From: Croceibacterium sp. TMG7-5b_MA50
GTDB taxonomy: Bacteria > Pseudomonadota > Alphaproteobacteria > Sphingomonadales > Sphingomonadaceae
Direction of reading: 5' to 3'
Length of the DNA stretch: 64,000 bases
Assembly (NCBI RefSeq): GCF_039830145.1
Contig: NZ_CP156082.1
Location: 700,001 to 764,000 of the forward strand
In this document: positions 18,343 through 27,770 of the stretch, in pieces
Layout: every line of letters starts with the position of its first letter
Position numbering within the stretch: position 1 is the stretch's first letter
Notes under the pieces: model-generated
The model's input: only the letters and a program-made list of their open reading frames with translations
Told to the model about the DNA's origin: nothing
Database searches by the model: none
Program-made: the position numbers and the translations under genes

Positions 18343-19685
18343 GCCTGCCCGGTCGCGCTGTCGAGCAGCGCGCGGAAGGTGGGGAAGCTGGTGGCTATCG
18401 GGCCGGTATCGTCCACCTCCACGCCACCCTGGCTGACCAGCCCGGCGACCGCCATGCTCATGGCGATGCGGTGGTCCAGCTTCGTTGCGACGGCATGGGG
18501 CGTGCCCGGCAACGGGTCGCCCCCGGTGCCATGGATGGTGAGGCCGTCCGGCTGTTCGGTGATGCGGGCCCCGGCCGCGGTCAGCGCGGCGGCCATGGTG
18601 GACAGGCGATCGGATTCCTTCACCCGCAACTCCTCCAGCCCGGTGGTCACGGTCATGCCGTGCGCCAGCGAGGCGGCGACGAACAGGACCGGGAATTCGT
18701 CGATCATCGCCGGGGCCAGTGCGGGATCGACCTCGACCCCGGTCAATGGCGAGTGGCGCGCATGCAGGTCGGCGACCGGCTCGCCGCCCACCTCTCGCGG
18801 GTTCAGTTCCGTGATGCTGCCGCCCATCTGGCGCAGCACGGTGAACAGCGCGGCGCGCGTGGGGTTCAGGCCGACATTCTCGATCACCAGGTCGCTGCCC
18901 GGCACCAGCAGGGCGGCAACAGCGAAGAAGGCGGCGGAGGACGGATCACCGGGGACGGTGATCGTCTGCGGCCTGAGGCTCGCCTCCCCCCGCAGGTGAA
19001 TGTGACGTTCGCCGCCATGCTCCTCCACCGTCAGGTCCGCGCCGAAGCCGCGCAGCATGCGTTCGGAATGGTCGCGGGTGGGTACGGGCTCGATCACCGT
19101 CGTGATGCCGGCGGTGTTGAGGCCGGCGAGCAGCACCGCGCTCTTCACCTGGGCGGAGGCGACCGGCAGGCGATAGGTGATCGGCACCGCCGGGCTGAGT
19201 CCGCGGATCATCAGCGGCAGCGTGCCGCCCGGCGAGGGGCTGATGTCAGCGCCCATCTGGCTCAACGGCTCGATCACCCGGCCCATCGGCCGGCGCGACA
19301 GGCTGGCATCGCCGGTGAAGGTCGCCGTGATCGGGTGGCTGGCGACCAGTCCCATCAGCAACCGGGTGGACGTGCCCGAATTGCCCATGTCGAGCGCGCC
19401 CGCGGGCTGCAGCAGCGTGCCGACGCCGGTGCCGTGGATCGACCATGTGCCGTCATCCTGCCGCTCCACACTGGCACCCATCGCCCGCATGGCGGCAGCG
19501 GTGGCGAGCACGTCTTCCCCTTCCAGCAGGCCGGTCACGCGCGTCTCGCCCACCGCGAGCGCGCCCAGCATGATGGACCGGTGGCTGATCGACTTGTCGC
19601 CGGGCACGCGGATGCGACCTCTCAGCGGGCCTGCGGGGAGGAAGCGGTGCGGAGTGGGGGAGGCGTGCAGGGTAATGGCCTTCAT
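18339..19685 (-). CDS. aroA: 3-phosphoshikimate 1-carboxyvinyltransferase (EPSP synthase)
   Basis: AroA transfers enolpyruvate from PEP to shikimate 3-phosphate in aromatic amino-acid synthesis and is the glyphosate target. The 448-residue protein has PGDKSISHRSIM (K31), LDMGNSGTSTRLLMG, the RDHSERML block and EELRVKESDRL, with the expected length. The ATG at 19685 places homology immediately; the frame is open further upstream but without conserved sequence. First gene of a three-gene minus-strand operon. Confidence 0.97.
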   Translation of the reverse strand: MKAITLHASPTPHRFLPAGPLRGRIRVPGDKSISHRSIMLGALAVGETRVTGLLEGEDVLATAAAMRAMGASVERQDDGTWSIHGTGVGTLLQPAGALDMGNSGTSTRLLMGLVASHPITATFTGDASLSRRPMGRVIEPLSQMGADISPSPGGTLPLMIRGLSPAVPITYRLPVASAQVKSAVLLAGLNTAGITTVIEPVPTRDHSERMLRGFGADLTVEEHGGERHIHLRGEASLRPQTITVPGDPSSAAFFAVAALLVPGSDLVIENVGLNPTRAALFTVLRQMGGSITELNPREVGGEPVADLHARHSPLTGVEVDPALAPAMIDEFPVLFVAASLAHGMTVTTGLEELRVKESDRLSTMAAALTAAGARITEQPDGLTIHGTGGDPLPGTPHAVATKLDHRIAMSMAVAGLVSQGGVEVDDTGPIATSFPTFRALLDSATGQA

Positions 19686-19855
19686 GCTGGCGCGGCGGGA
19701 TCGGGCGGCTTTTGACAGCGGGGGTGCCCTGTGGCAAGGCGCCGCCCCACGCGATCGCGAGCGGTTGCCAGGCCTTGAAGTCCAGGCGCGTCGCATCCAT
19801 CAATTTGCATAGCAGACATGCCGCCGGGTTGCCGGGGGCTGACAAGGGAAACGCA

Positions 19856-20179
19856 ATGGTCAAGCCTGAATGGGGAACCAAGCGCACCTGCCCGCAGACG
19901 GGCGAGCGCTTCTACGATCTCGGCAACGACAATCCGGTCACCAGCCCCAACGGGTTCCAGTGGTATCCGGAGCCGGTGCTGAAGAGCAAGCAGCCGATCC
20001 CCTACGAGGAGGTCGCCAAGAAGCCCGTGCCCGAGAACCAGGACAACGACTTGGCCGAGGATGACGATCTGGGCGACATCGACGAGGACGAGGATTCCCC
20101 GGACAACGACGTCGATCTGGGCGGTGACGACGACCTGGGTGTCGCCGGCTCTTCCGACGAGGATGACGAAGACAATTGA
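19856..20179 (+). CDS. TIGR02300 (FYDLN acid) family protein
   Basis: This 107-residue protein starts MVKPEWGTKRTCPQTG and has the FYDL-N-D-P-x-x-P-x-G motif that defines this alphaproteobacterial family (here FYDLGNDNPVTSPNG). About half of it is an Asp/Glu-rich acidic tail. CxxxG spacing suggests one half of a metal site at most. It is divergent from aroA, a conserved neighbour in related genomes. The function is unknown. Confidence 0.88.
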   Translation: MVKPEWGTKRTCPQTGERFYDLGNDNPVTSPNGFQWYPEPVLKSKQPIPYEEVAKKPVPENQDNDLAEDDDLGDIDEDEDSPDNDVDLGGDDDLGVAGSSDEDDEDN

Positions 20180-20226
20180 TTTTGCCTCTTGCGCGCCGGG
20201 AAGACTGCCCATAAAGGGCGCTCCTC

Positions 20227-20244
20227 CCCGGCCGCAGGGCCGGG
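20227..20244. terminator. Hairpin downstream of the TIGR02300 gene
   Basis: A 7-bp perfect stem (CCCGGCC / GGCCGGG) with a GCAG loop lies between the TIGR02300 gene and the tRNA. There is no T tract, so termination is uncertain. Confidence 0.35.
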
Positions 20245-20282
20245 CCGCCGCACCCTCCCAGGGATGCGGTGCTGAAATGGAC

Positions 20283-20358
<76 letters not shown>

Positions 20359-20499
20359 TTTCCTTGATTACCGACCATCGCAGGCGTTTGCAGGTGATGG
20401 TCAACCAGTTTCAGGCTGCACGCTGGCTGACGAGGTTTCGTCCGCCGGCGTTTTCGGCGTTTGGCCCGGGTTCGGGTCGCTTGCGAGTGAGGTGAGGCC

Positions 20500-21975
20500 A
20501 TGTTCGACACGCTGTCCGATCGCCTGAATGGCGTTTTCGACCGCCTGCGCGGGCGTGGTGCGCTGAACGAGACCGACGTGCGCGAGGCCATGCGCGAGGT
20601 GCGCGTCGCGCTGCTGGAGGCGGACGTCGCCCTGCCGGTGGCGCGCGACTTCATCGCCCGCGTGACGGAAAAGGCCGTCGGCCAGCAGGTGCTGAAGTCG
20701 GTCACGCCCGGCCAGCAGGTGGTCAAGATCGTCAATGACGAGCTGGTCGCGATGCTGGGCGGGGATGGTGATGCCGAGGCGGCGCCGCTCAACCTGGATG
20801 TGCGCCCGCCGGCCGTGGTAATGATGGTCGGCCTGCAGGGCTCCGGCAAGACGACCAGCACCGCCAAAATCGCGCGCCTGCTGCGCACCAAGCAGGGTAA
20901 GAAGGTCATGATGGCCTCGCTGGACGTCAATCGTCCGGCCGCGCAGGAACAGCTGAAGGTGCTGGGCGAGCAGGCGGAGGTCGGCACGCTGCCGATCGTG
21001 CCGGGTCAGCAGCCGGTCGACATCGCTCGCCGCGCGCTGGAAAGCGCCAAGCTGCAGGCGGTGGACGTGTTGCTGCTCGACACCGCTGGGCGCCTGCACG
21101 TTGATGAAGCCCTTATGGCGGAGATGAAGGCGGTCGCTGCCGTCTCCGCGCCGACTGAGGTGCTGCTGGTCGTCGATGCGCTGACCGGGCAGGACGCGGT
21201 CAACGTCGCACAGAGCTTCAGTGGCGAGGTGCCGCTGACCGGTGTGGTACTGACCCGGATGGACGGCGATGCGCGCGGTGGTGCGGCGCTGTCGATGCGG
21301 GCGGTCACCGGCAAGCCGATCAAGTTCGCCGGCACGGGCGAGAAGCTCGACGCGCTTGAGCCGTTCCATCCCGGCCGCGTCGCTGGCCGCATCCTGGGCA
21401 TGGGCGACGTCGTCAGCCTGGTGGAGCGTGCCGCGCAGGTCGTGGAGGCGGAGGACGCCGAGAAGCTGGCCAAGCGGATGATGCAGGGGCAGTTCGACAT
21501 GAACGACCTGCGCCAGCAGCTCAGCCAGATGCAGAAGATGGGCGGCCTCGGCATGCTCGCCGGCATGATGCCGGGCATGAAGAAGGCCAAGCAGGCGATG
21601 GCCGCCAGCGGCATGGACGACAAGGTGCTGCTGCACATGGACGCGATCATCGGATCGATGACCGCGGCGGAGCGCGGCAAGCCCGAACTGCTGAACGCCA
21701 AGCGCAAGAAGCGCGTGGCCGCTGGCAGCGGCACATCCGTGCAGGACGTCAACAAGCTGCTGAAGATGCACCAGGAAATGGGCCGCGCCATGAAGCAGAT
21801 CAAGAAGATGGGCGGGCTGAAGGGCCTGGGCGCCATGTTCGGCGGCGGCGGCGGCATGGGGGGTGCCGGCGGCCTGGGCGGACTGGGTGGACCGGGCGGC
21901 AAGGGTGGTCTGCCGGGGCTTGGCGCCGGTGGCCAATTGCCGCCGGACCTGATGAACCTGTTGAAGAAGAACTGA
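20500..21975 (+). CDS. ffh: Signal recognition particle protein Ffh
   Basis: Ffh is the GTPase of the signal recognition particle and targets nascent membrane proteins to SecYEG via FtsY. The 491-residue protein has an N domain, a G domain with GLQGSGKTT (111-119), DTAGRLHVDE and TRMDGDARGG, and a methionine-rich M domain (about 330-430) that binds 4.5S RNA and signal peptides. An unusually glycine-rich tail of about 35 residues follows, which is common and poorly conserved in alphaproteobacteria. It precedes the rpsP operon, a classic arrangement. Confidence 0.98.
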   Translation: MFDTLSDRLNGVFDRLRGRGALNETDVREAMREVRVALLEADVALPVARDFIARVTEKAVGQQVLKSVTPGQQVVKIVNDELVAMLGGDGDAEAAPLNLDVRPPAVVMMVGLQGSGKTTSTAKIARLLRTKQGKKVMMASLDVNRPAAQEQLKVLGEQAEVGTLPIVPGQQPVDIARRALESAKLQAVDVLLLDTAGRLHVDEALMAEMKAVAAVSAPTEVLLVVDALTGQDAVNVAQSFSGEVPLTGVVLTRMDGDARGGAALSMRAVTGKPIKFAGTGEKLDALEPFHPGRVAGRILGMGDVVSLVERAAQVVEAEDAEKLAKRMMQGQFDMNDLRQQLSQMQKMGGLGMLAGMMPGMKKAKQAMAASGMDDKVLLHMDAIIGSMTAAERGKPELLNAKRKKRVAAGSGTSVQDVNKLLKMHQEMGRAMKQIKKMGGLKGLGAMFGGGGGMGGAGGLGGLGGPGGKGGLPGLGAGGQLPPDLMNLLKKN

Positions 21976-22007
21976 TTTAAGCGAATTTTCCGGAAAGGTA
22001 GAATACA

Positions 22008-22475
22008 ATGGCAATCTCGATCCGTCTGTCGCGTGGTGGTGCGAAGAAGCGTCCTTACTATCGCATCGTGGTGGCGGACGTCCGCAGCCCGCGTGACGGC
22101 AAGTACCTGGAGCAGATCGGCACCTACAACCCGCTGCTGCCCAAGGATTCGGCCGACCGCGTGAAGATCGACGAGGATCGCGCGCGGTACTGGGTCGGCG
22201 TCGGCGCACAGCCGACCGACCGCGTGGCCCGGTTCCTGGATCAGGCCGGCGTGAAGGAGCGTGCGGCGCGCAACAACCCCAAGAAGGCGGAGCCGGGCGA
22301 CAAGGCCAAGGAGCGCGCCGAGGAGCGTGCCGCCAAGGCCGCCGAGGCCGAGGAAGCCAAGAAGGCCGCTGAGGAAGAGACCAGCAGCCAGGAGCCGGCC
22401 GAGGGCAGCGAAGCGCCCGCCACGGGTGATGACGCCGCGGTCGGCGCCAGCAGCGAAGAACCGGCCGAAGGCTGA
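22008..22475 (+). CDS. rpsP: 30S ribosomal protein S16 with long charged tail
   Basis: S16 is an assembly protein of the small ribosomal subunit. The first ~80 residues are canonical ([20 protein letters not shown], then IGTYNPLL). The remaining ~75 residues form a Lys/Glu/Ala-rich, then Glu/Ser/Pro-rich low-complexity tail not found in the ~82-residue E. coli protein. Such extensions are frequent in Sphingomonadales. It is the first gene of the rpsP-rimM-trmD-rplS operon, 32 bp after ffh. Confidence 0.97.
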   Translation: MAISIRLSRGGAKKRPYYRIVVADVRSPRDGKYLEQIGTYNPLLPKDSADRVKIDEDRARYWVGVGAQPTDRVARFLDQAGVKERAARNNPKKAEPGDKAKERAEERAAKAAEAEEAKKAAEEETSSQEPAEGSEAPATGDDAAVGASSEEPAEG

Positions 22476-22483
22476 AGGTGATG

Positions 22484-22510
22484 ACCCCTCCCGCCAGCGG
22501 GAGGGGTTTT
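22484..22510 (+). terminator. Terminator-like hairpin containing the rimM ribosome-binding site
   Basis: A perfect 10-bp stem (ACCCCTCCCG / CGGGAGGGGT, 22484-22493 and 22498-22507) with a CCAG loop is followed by a short T run. It lies between rpsP and rimM. The 3' arm contains GGGAGGGG, the apparent Shine-Dalgarno sequence of rimM, ten bases before its ATG. The hairpin could therefore both reduce read-through and hide the ribosome-binding site. Confidence 0.7.
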
Positions 22511-22514
22511 GCCC

Positions 22515-23006
22515 ATGAGCGACAAGCCCATCGTCCTAGCCGCGATCACCGGTGCGCATGGCGTAACCGGTGAAGTGCGACTGAAGCTGTTCGGCGAGGG
22601 CTTGCCCACGCTGAAGGCGCACAAAGCCTTCAACGCCGGCGCGCTGACCGTCAGCAAGCTGCGCGATGATGGCAAGGGCGGGGCGATCGTCCGTTTCGCC
22701 GAAGTCGCGGATCGTACCGCGGCCGAGGCGCTGCGCGGCACCCTGCTGAGTGTCGAACGTACCGCCCTGCCTCCGCTGGCGGAGGGCGAGTACTACCATG
22801 CCGACCTGATCGGCCTGCCCGCATTTGGCGATGACGATGCGCCGCTGGGCACGGTGGTCGCGGTCGAGAATTACGGCGCGGGCGACATCATCGAGGTGGA
22901 GCGGCCGGACGGCAAGCGCTTCATGGTGCCGATGCGCGCCGAGGCGGTACCCGAATGGAATGCGGAACGGGTGGTGATCGACCGCCTGTTCGCAGAGCAA
23001 GCGTGA
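22515..23006 (+). CDS. rimM: Ribosome maturation factor RimM
   Basis: RimM binds S19 and helps mature the 30S head domain. The 163-residue protein starts with the typical [20 protein letters not shown] and has a PRC-barrel C-terminal half with [10 protein letters not shown] and an [11 protein letters not shown] segment. ATG 22515 is preferred over an upstream in-frame TTG, because the conserved region begins within a few residues. The ribosome-binding site lies in a strong hairpin. Its stop overlaps the trmD GTG start. Confidence 0.96.
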   Translation: MSDKPIVLAAITGAHGVTGEVRLKLFGEGLPTLKAHKAFNAGALTVSKLRDDGKGGAIVRFAEVADRTAAEALRGTLLSVERTALPPLAEGEYYHADLIGLPAFGDDDAPLGTVVAVENYGAGDIIEVERPDGKRFMVPMRAEAVPEWNAERVVIDRLFAEQA

Positions 23007-23734
23007 CCTTCGCCGCCAGCATCATCACGCTGTACCCCGACATGTTCCCCGGACCGCTCGGCCATTCGCTGGCGGGGCGCGCACTGGCGGAAGGCACCTG
23101 GTCGTGCGAGGCGGTGCAGTTGCGCGACTATGCGGCCGATAAGCACCGTACGGTCGATGACACGCCCGCAGGCGGCGGCGCGGGAATGGTGTTGAAGGCG
23201 GACGTGCTTGCCGCAGCGATCGACGACGTGCGGACACGCCGGCCGACCTGCCCCGTCCTGGCGATGACGCCGCGTGGCCGGCCGATCAGCCAGCAGCGCA
23301 TCCGCGAACTGGCGGCGGGGCCGGGTGTCAGCATCCTGTGCGGCCGGTTCGAAGGATTCGACGAGCGCATCTTCGACGGGCGGCAGGTCGAGGAGGTGAG
23401 CCTTGCCGACATCATCCTGTCCGGCGGGGAGACCGCGGCGCTGGCCATTCTGGATGCTTGCATTCGGCTGCTGCCCGGCGTAATGGGCGCGCCGTCCAGC
23501 GGGACCGAGGAATCCTTCGAGGAAGGGCTGCTCGAATACCCGCATTATACCCGACCATCGACATGGGAAGGACGCACGATCCCCGAAGTGCTGCGATCGG
23601 GGGATCATGCGAAGATCGCCGCGTGGAGGAAAGTCCAGGCGGAACAGGACACACGGTCACGCAGGCCGGACCTTTGGGAACGCCACTGGGGCGTTCGGGG
23701 CCAGCCTGCCTCTGGCGCGCGGCATGATGATTGA
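23003..23734 (+). CDS. trmD: tRNA (guanine37-N1)-methyltransferase
   Basis: TrmD makes m1G37 in tRNAs, which prevents frameshifting. The 243-residue SPOUT protein has [33 protein letters not shown] and the knot motif LSGGETAA, followed by [17 protein letters not shown]. The GTG at 23003 overlaps the rimM TGA; frames further upstream show no homology. Third gene of the rpsP operon. Confidence 0.97.
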   Translation: MTFAASIITLYPDMFPGPLGHSLAGRALAEGTWSCEAVQLRDYAADKHRTVDDTPAGGGAGMVLKADVLAAAIDDVRTRRPTCPVLAMTPRGRPISQQRIRELAAGPGVSILCGRFEGFDERIFDGRQVEEVSLADIILSGGETAALAILDACIRLLPGVMGAPSSGTEESFEEGLLEYPHYTRPSTWEGRTIPEVLRSGDHAKIAAWRKVQAEQDTRSRRPDLWERHWGVRGQPASGARHDD

Positions 23735-23747
23735 GGAATAACGGACC

Positions 23748-24113
23748 ATGGGTCTGATCCAGGAACTGGAAGCCGAAGCCATTGCCCAGCTGGCAGAAGG
23801 CAAGGACATCCCCGAATTCCGCCCCGGTGACACGCTGCGCGTCGGCGTGCGCGTCGTCGAAGGCGAGCGTACCCGCGTGCAGAACTACGAAGGCGTGTGC
23901 ATCGCGCGTTCGAACCGCGCGATGGGCAGCAACTTCACCGTGCGCAAGATCAGCTTCGGCGAAGGCGTGGAGCGTGTGTTCCCGCTGTATTCGCCGAACA
24001 TCGACAGCATCACCGTGGTCCGCCGCGGCGTGGTGCGTCGCGCCAAGCTGTATTACCTGCGCGGCCGCACCGGCAAGCGCGCCCGCATCGCGGAGCGCAA
24101 GGTCAACCCGTAA
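23748..24113 (+). CDS. rplS: 50S ribosomal protein L19
   Basis: L19 lies at the interface between the ribosomal subunits. The 121-residue protein has the typical [22 protein letters not shown] and [24 protein letters not shown] segments. A GAGGAA ribosome-binding site precedes the ATG. It is the last gene of the rpsP-rimM-trmD-rplS operon and is followed by a clear terminator. Confidence 0.98.
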   Translation: MGLIQELEAEAIAQLAEGKDIPEFRPGDTLRVGVRVVEGERTRVQNYEGVCIARSNRAMGSNFTVRKISFGEGVERVFPLYSPNIDSITVVRRGVVRRAKLYYLRGRTGKRARIAERKVNP

Positions 24114-24140
24114 GGGTCACCTGCCGCCGAATGGCTTTGA

Positions 24141-24177
24141 AAGGGTCCGGTCGCCGATGGGTGGCCGGGCCCTTTTT
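24141..24177 (+). terminator. Rho-independent terminator of the rpsP-rplS operon
   Basis: A 10-bp stem (AAGGGTCCGG / CCGGGCCCTT, one G-U pair) with a 14-base loop is followed by a run of T. It is the clearest intrinsic terminator in the window. Confidence 0.85.
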
Positions 24178-24256
24178 CATGGTGCCCTTTCCCCCTGCCG
24201 ATTTCATGCGTAACCACACGCACGCCATGTTTCCCGGATCGAGAGAATGCCCGTCC

Positions 24257-26506
24257 ATGCGTACCCTGATCGCCGCCATCCTGCTGGCAACCACCGCTGC
24301 GACCCCCGTGCTGGCGCAGGAGGTGCCCGTGGCTGAGGCCGTGAATGCACAGGAACTGACGCTGGAACGCGTGTTCGGCAGCCCCAGCCTGAATGGCCCG
24401 GCGCCGCGTGCGCCCAAGATGTCGCCCGACGGCCGGTACCTGACGCTGCTGCGCAACCGGGAGAGTGACCGCGAACGGTATGATCTGTGGGGTTACGACC
24501 GGCAGGACAGCCAATGGCGCATGCTCGTCGACAGCGAGGCGCTGGGCAGCGGGCGCGAACTGTCCGAAGCCGAGAAGATGCAGCGCGAGCGGCTGCGCAT
24601 CGGCAGCTTGAAGGGCATCGTCGATTACCAATGGTCGGCCGACGGGCAGGCGCTGCTGGTGCCGCTGGAGGGCGACCTGTATCTCGCGCGGCTGGACGGT
24701 ACCGTGCAGCGGCTGACGGACACGGAGGAAAGCGAACTCAACCCCACGTTGAGCGAGACGGGCGACTACATCTCCTTCGTGCGGGACCGGCGCTTGTGGG
24801 TCGGCCGACTGGGTGCGGAGGCCGCGCCGGTGACGCCGGAGGAGACGAGCGATCTGGTCACCTGGGGCGAGGCGGAGTTCGTGGCGCAGGAGGAGATCGA
24901 CCGGCATACCGGGTTCTGGTGGTCGCCGGATGACCGCCGCATTGCCGTGGCGCGGGTGGACGAGAGCCCGGTGGGCGTCGTCACGCGCGCAGCGATCGGG
25001 GCCACGGGCACGCGCGTCTATGACCAGCGCTACCCCGCGGCGGGCACGCCCAATGCCGATGTGCGGCTGTTCGTGATGAACCCTGACGGCAGCGGCCAGG
25101 TTGAGGTCGACCTGGGGGCGGAGCGCGACATCTACATCGCCCGGGTCGATTGGGCGCCCGATGGCAGCGCGCTGTATGTCCAGCGGCAGGACCGGCTGCA
25201 GACCCGGCTGGACATGCTGAAGGTCGATCCGGCCACCGGTACCAGCGAGGTCCTGTTCACCGAGCAGGCGGCGCAGGGGCACTGGATCAACCTGACGAAC
25301 AATTACCGCTTCCTGAAGGATGGCAGCCTGATCTGGTGGTCGGAACGGGACGGCTACGGCCACCTGTACCGCTTCGCCGGCGGTGAGTGGACGCAGCTGA
25401 CGGATGGCGAGTGGGTCGTGACCAGCCTGGTGGGAGTGGACGAGGATGCGGGCCGCGTGTTCTTCGCCGGCACCAAGGATGATCCGCGCGCGGCGCAGGC
25501 CTACGTGCTGGATTTGGCGAACCCGGCGCAGCAGACCCGGCTGACCGATCCGGCCTTCGCCAATGCGGTGCAGATGGATGGCGCGGCGCGCAGCCTGCTG
25601 GTCAGCCGGTCCAACGATACGCAGCCGCCGCAGCATTATCTGGCGGACACGACCGGCGAGCGCCTGGTGTGGATCGAGGAGAATGCTCTCACCGCCGATC
25701 ACCCCTACGCCCCGTTCCTCGCCAGCCATCAGCGGACCACCTATGGCACGGTCAAGGCGGAGGATGGGACCGACCTGTACTGGGAGATGATCGCGCCCCC
25801 GCTGGAGCCGGGCAAGCGTTACCCCGTGTTCTTCGAGCATTACGGCGGCCCGCACGCGCAGGACGTGACGCTGGCGTGGAAGGGGGCGCTGGCGCAGGCG
25901 ATCGTCGATCGCGGCTACATCTATTTCAAGATCGACAATCGCGGCAGCAACAATCGCGGCGTCGAATTCGAGAAGCAGATCTACCGCGCGATGGGCGGCG
26001 TCGAGGTGGCCGACCAGAAGGCCGGGGCTGAATATCTGAAGACGCTGGATTACGTCGATCCCGACCGGATCAGCATCTATGGCTGGTCCTACGGCGGTTA
26101 CATGACGCTGAAGCAGCTTGCGGCCGATCCGGGGCTGTACGCGGCCGGCATCGCCGGTGCGCCGGTGACCCGGTGGGAGTTATACGACACCCACTACACC
26201 GAACGCTACATGGGCCTGCCGACCACCGATGCGGCGGCGTACCAGCAATCGGCCGCGATCGAAGGGGCGCTGGGCATCACCGATCCCATGTTGCTGATCC
26301 ACGGCATGGCCGACGACAACGTGGTGTTCGAGAACGCATCCGAACTGATCGCCCGCATGCAGGGCGAGGCGGTGCCGTTCGAAATGATGCTGTATCCCGG
26401 ATTCACCCACCGGGTCGGTGGACCCAAGGTCAGCGTCCATGTCTGGAATTCGATCTTCGACTTCCTGGACCGGAACGGGGCCGGGCCGCAAGGAGCGGGC
26501 GAATAG
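24257..26506 (+). CDS. Dipeptidyl-peptidase IV-like serine peptidase (S9)
   Basis: This is a predicted periplasmic prolyl oligopeptidase-family enzyme that removes N-terminal dipeptides. The 749-residue protein has a signal peptide (cleavage after LAQ, near residue 20). A beta-propeller domain contains the paired acidic EEIDRHTGFWW segment, characteristic of DPP IV. The C-terminal alpha/beta-hydrolase domain has the nucleophile serine in GWSYGG (S611), D686 in DDNV and H718 in GFTHR. The ATG at 24257 starts the signal peptide directly; an in-frame ATG 17 codons earlier would bury it. It follows the rplS terminator and is probably a single gene. Confidence 0.93.
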   Translation: MRTLIAAILLATTAATPVLAQEVPVAEAVNAQELTLERVFGSPSLNGPAPRAPKMSPDGRYLTLLRNRESDRERYDLWGYDRQDSQWRMLVDSEALGSGRELSEAEKMQRERLRIGSLKGIVDYQWSADGQALLVPLEGDLYLARLDGTVQRLTDTEESELNPTLSETGDYISFVRDRRLWVGRLGAEAAPVTPEETSDLVTWGEAEFVAQEEIDRHTGFWWSPDDRRIAVARVDESPVGVVTRAAIGATGTRVYDQRYPAAGTPNADVRLFVMNPDGSGQVEVDLGAERDIYIARVDWAPDGSALYVQRQDRLQTRLDMLKVDPATGTSEVLFTEQAAQGHWINLTNNYRFLKDGSLIWWSERDGYGHLYRFAGGEWTQLTDGEWVVTSLVGVDEDAGRVFFAGTKDDPRAAQAYVLDLANPAQQTRLTDPAFANAVQMDGAARSLLVSRSNDTQPPQHYLADTTGERLVWIEENALTADHPYAPFLASHQRTTYGTVKAEDGTDLYWEMIAPPLEPGKRYPVFFEHYGGPHAQDVTLAWKGALAQAIVDRGYIYFKIDNRGSNNRGVEFEKQIYRAMGGVEVADQKAGAEYLKTLDYVDPDRISIYGWSYGGYMTLKQLAADPGLYAAGIAGAPVTRWELYDTHYTERYMGLPTTDAAAYQQSAAIEGALGITDPMLLIHGMADDNVVFENASELIARMQGEAVPFEMMLYPGFTHRVGGPKVSVHVWNSIFDFLDRNGAGPQGAGE

Positions 26507-26600
26507 GCAAGCTTGGGGCGGGGCGCGGGCAATTTGGTTGCGCGCCGCCCCCGATCCGCTATCGCGCGCGGCTCTTAATACGCAGTGGAGTACGGGTGAG

Positions 26601-27626
26601 ATGGGTTACCGGGTGGCGGTCGTGGGCGCGACGGGCAATGTGGGACGCGAGATGCTCGCGATCCTGGCCGAGCGCGAGTTCCCGATGGACGAGGTGGCGG
26701 CGGTCGCCTCCTCCCGCTCGACCGGCAGCGAGATCGAGCTGGGCGATACCGGCCGCATGCTGAAGTGCCGCAACCTCGAACATTTCGACTTCAGCGGCTG
26801 GGACATCGCCCTGTTCGCCGCCGGCAGCGCGCCGACCAAGGAATATGCGCCCAAGGCGGCGGCGGCGGGCTGCGTGGTGATCGACAATTCCTCGCTCTAC
26901 CGCATGGACCCGGACGTGCCGCTGATCGTGCCGGAGGTGAACCCAGAGGCCATCGACGGCTACACCGCGCGCAATATCATCGCCAATCCGAACTGCTCCA
27001 CCGCGCAGATGGTCGTCGCGCTGAAGCCGCTGCATGATGCCGCGGGGATCAAGCGGGTCGTGGTGAGCACGTATCAGTCGGTGAGCGGGGCGGGCAAGGC
27101 CGGCATGGACGAGCTGTTCGAGCAGAGCCGCGCGATCTTCGTCGGCGATCCGGTGGAGCCGACCAAGTTCACCAAGCAGATCGCGTTCAACGTGATCCCG
27201 CACATCGACAGCTTCCTGGACGACGGGTCGACCAAGGAAGAGTGGAAGATGGTGGTCGAGACCAAGAAGATCCTCGATCCCAAGATCAAGGTCAGCGCCA
27301 CCTGCGTGCGCGTGCCGGTGTTCGTCGGCCATTCCGAATCGATCAACATCGAATTCGAGCGCGAGATCAGCGCGGCAGAGGCGCAGGACATCCTGCGCGA
27401 GGCGCCGGGCGTGATGCTGGTCGACAAGCGGGAAGATGGCGGATACGTCACCCCGGTGGAGGCAGCCGGCGACGGTGCGACCTATATCAGCCGCCTGCGC
27501 GAAGACCCGACGGTGGAGAACGGCCTGAACCTGTGGTGCGTCAGCGACAACCTGCGCAAGGGTGCGGCGTTGAACGCCGTGCAGATCGCCGAATTGCTGG
27601 GTCGGCGGCACCTGAAGAAGGGGTGA
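26601..27626 (+). CDS. asd: Aspartate-semialdehyde dehydrogenase
   Basis: Asd reduces aspartyl phosphate to aspartate semialdehyde, the branch point to lysine/diaminopimelate, methionine and threonine. The 341-residue protein begins MGYRVAVVGATGNVG (NADP-binding loop) and has the nucleophile C132 in NPNCST and the SVSGAGKAGMDEL segment. Length is normal. The ATG at 26601 starts directly at the nucleotide-binding motif and is preceded by a GGAG. Confidence 0.97.
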   Translation: MGYRVAVVGATGNVGREMLAILAEREFPMDEVAAVASSRSTGSEIELGDTGRMLKCRNLEHFDFSGWDIALFAAGSAPTKEYAPKAAAAGCVVIDNSSLYRMDPDVPLIVPEVNPEAIDGYTARNIIANPNCSTAQMVVALKPLHDAAGIKRVVVSTYQSVSGAGKAGMDELFEQSRAIFVGDPVEPTKFTKQIAFNVIPHIDSFLDDGSTKEEWKMVVETKKILDPKIKVSATCVRVPVFVGHSESINIEFEREISAAEAQDILREAPGVMLVDKREDGGYVTPVEAAGDGATYISRLREDPTVENGLNLWCVSDNLRKGAALNAVQIAELLGRRHLKKG

Positions 27627-27770
27627 TCGCCGCCGGCTTCCCCCGGTGCGTTAACCGTACCTTCTTGACACATTCCCGTTTTGGGACAAAAGTTCCTTAC
27701 TGGATCGTGGCGCGTGACCTCTGGCTAGCCCATTGAAGTTGCGCGCGAACCAGCAAGGATTTTTGGGCTG

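Noticed and set aside
20401-22209. 602-codon minus-strand frame opposite ffh
   Set aside because: The His/Arg/Gln-rich shadow of a canonical ffh gene has no ribosome-binding site or domain.
24053-25855. 600-codon minus-strand frame opposite the dipeptidyl-peptidase gene
   Set aside because: Same reasoning: codon-position bias of the plus-strand gene leaves the antisense frame open. It spans a clear terminator.
27665-27670. TTGACA upstream of the GFA gene as a promoter
   Set aside because: No acceptable -10 at 16-18 bp. A single hexamer is weak evidence.
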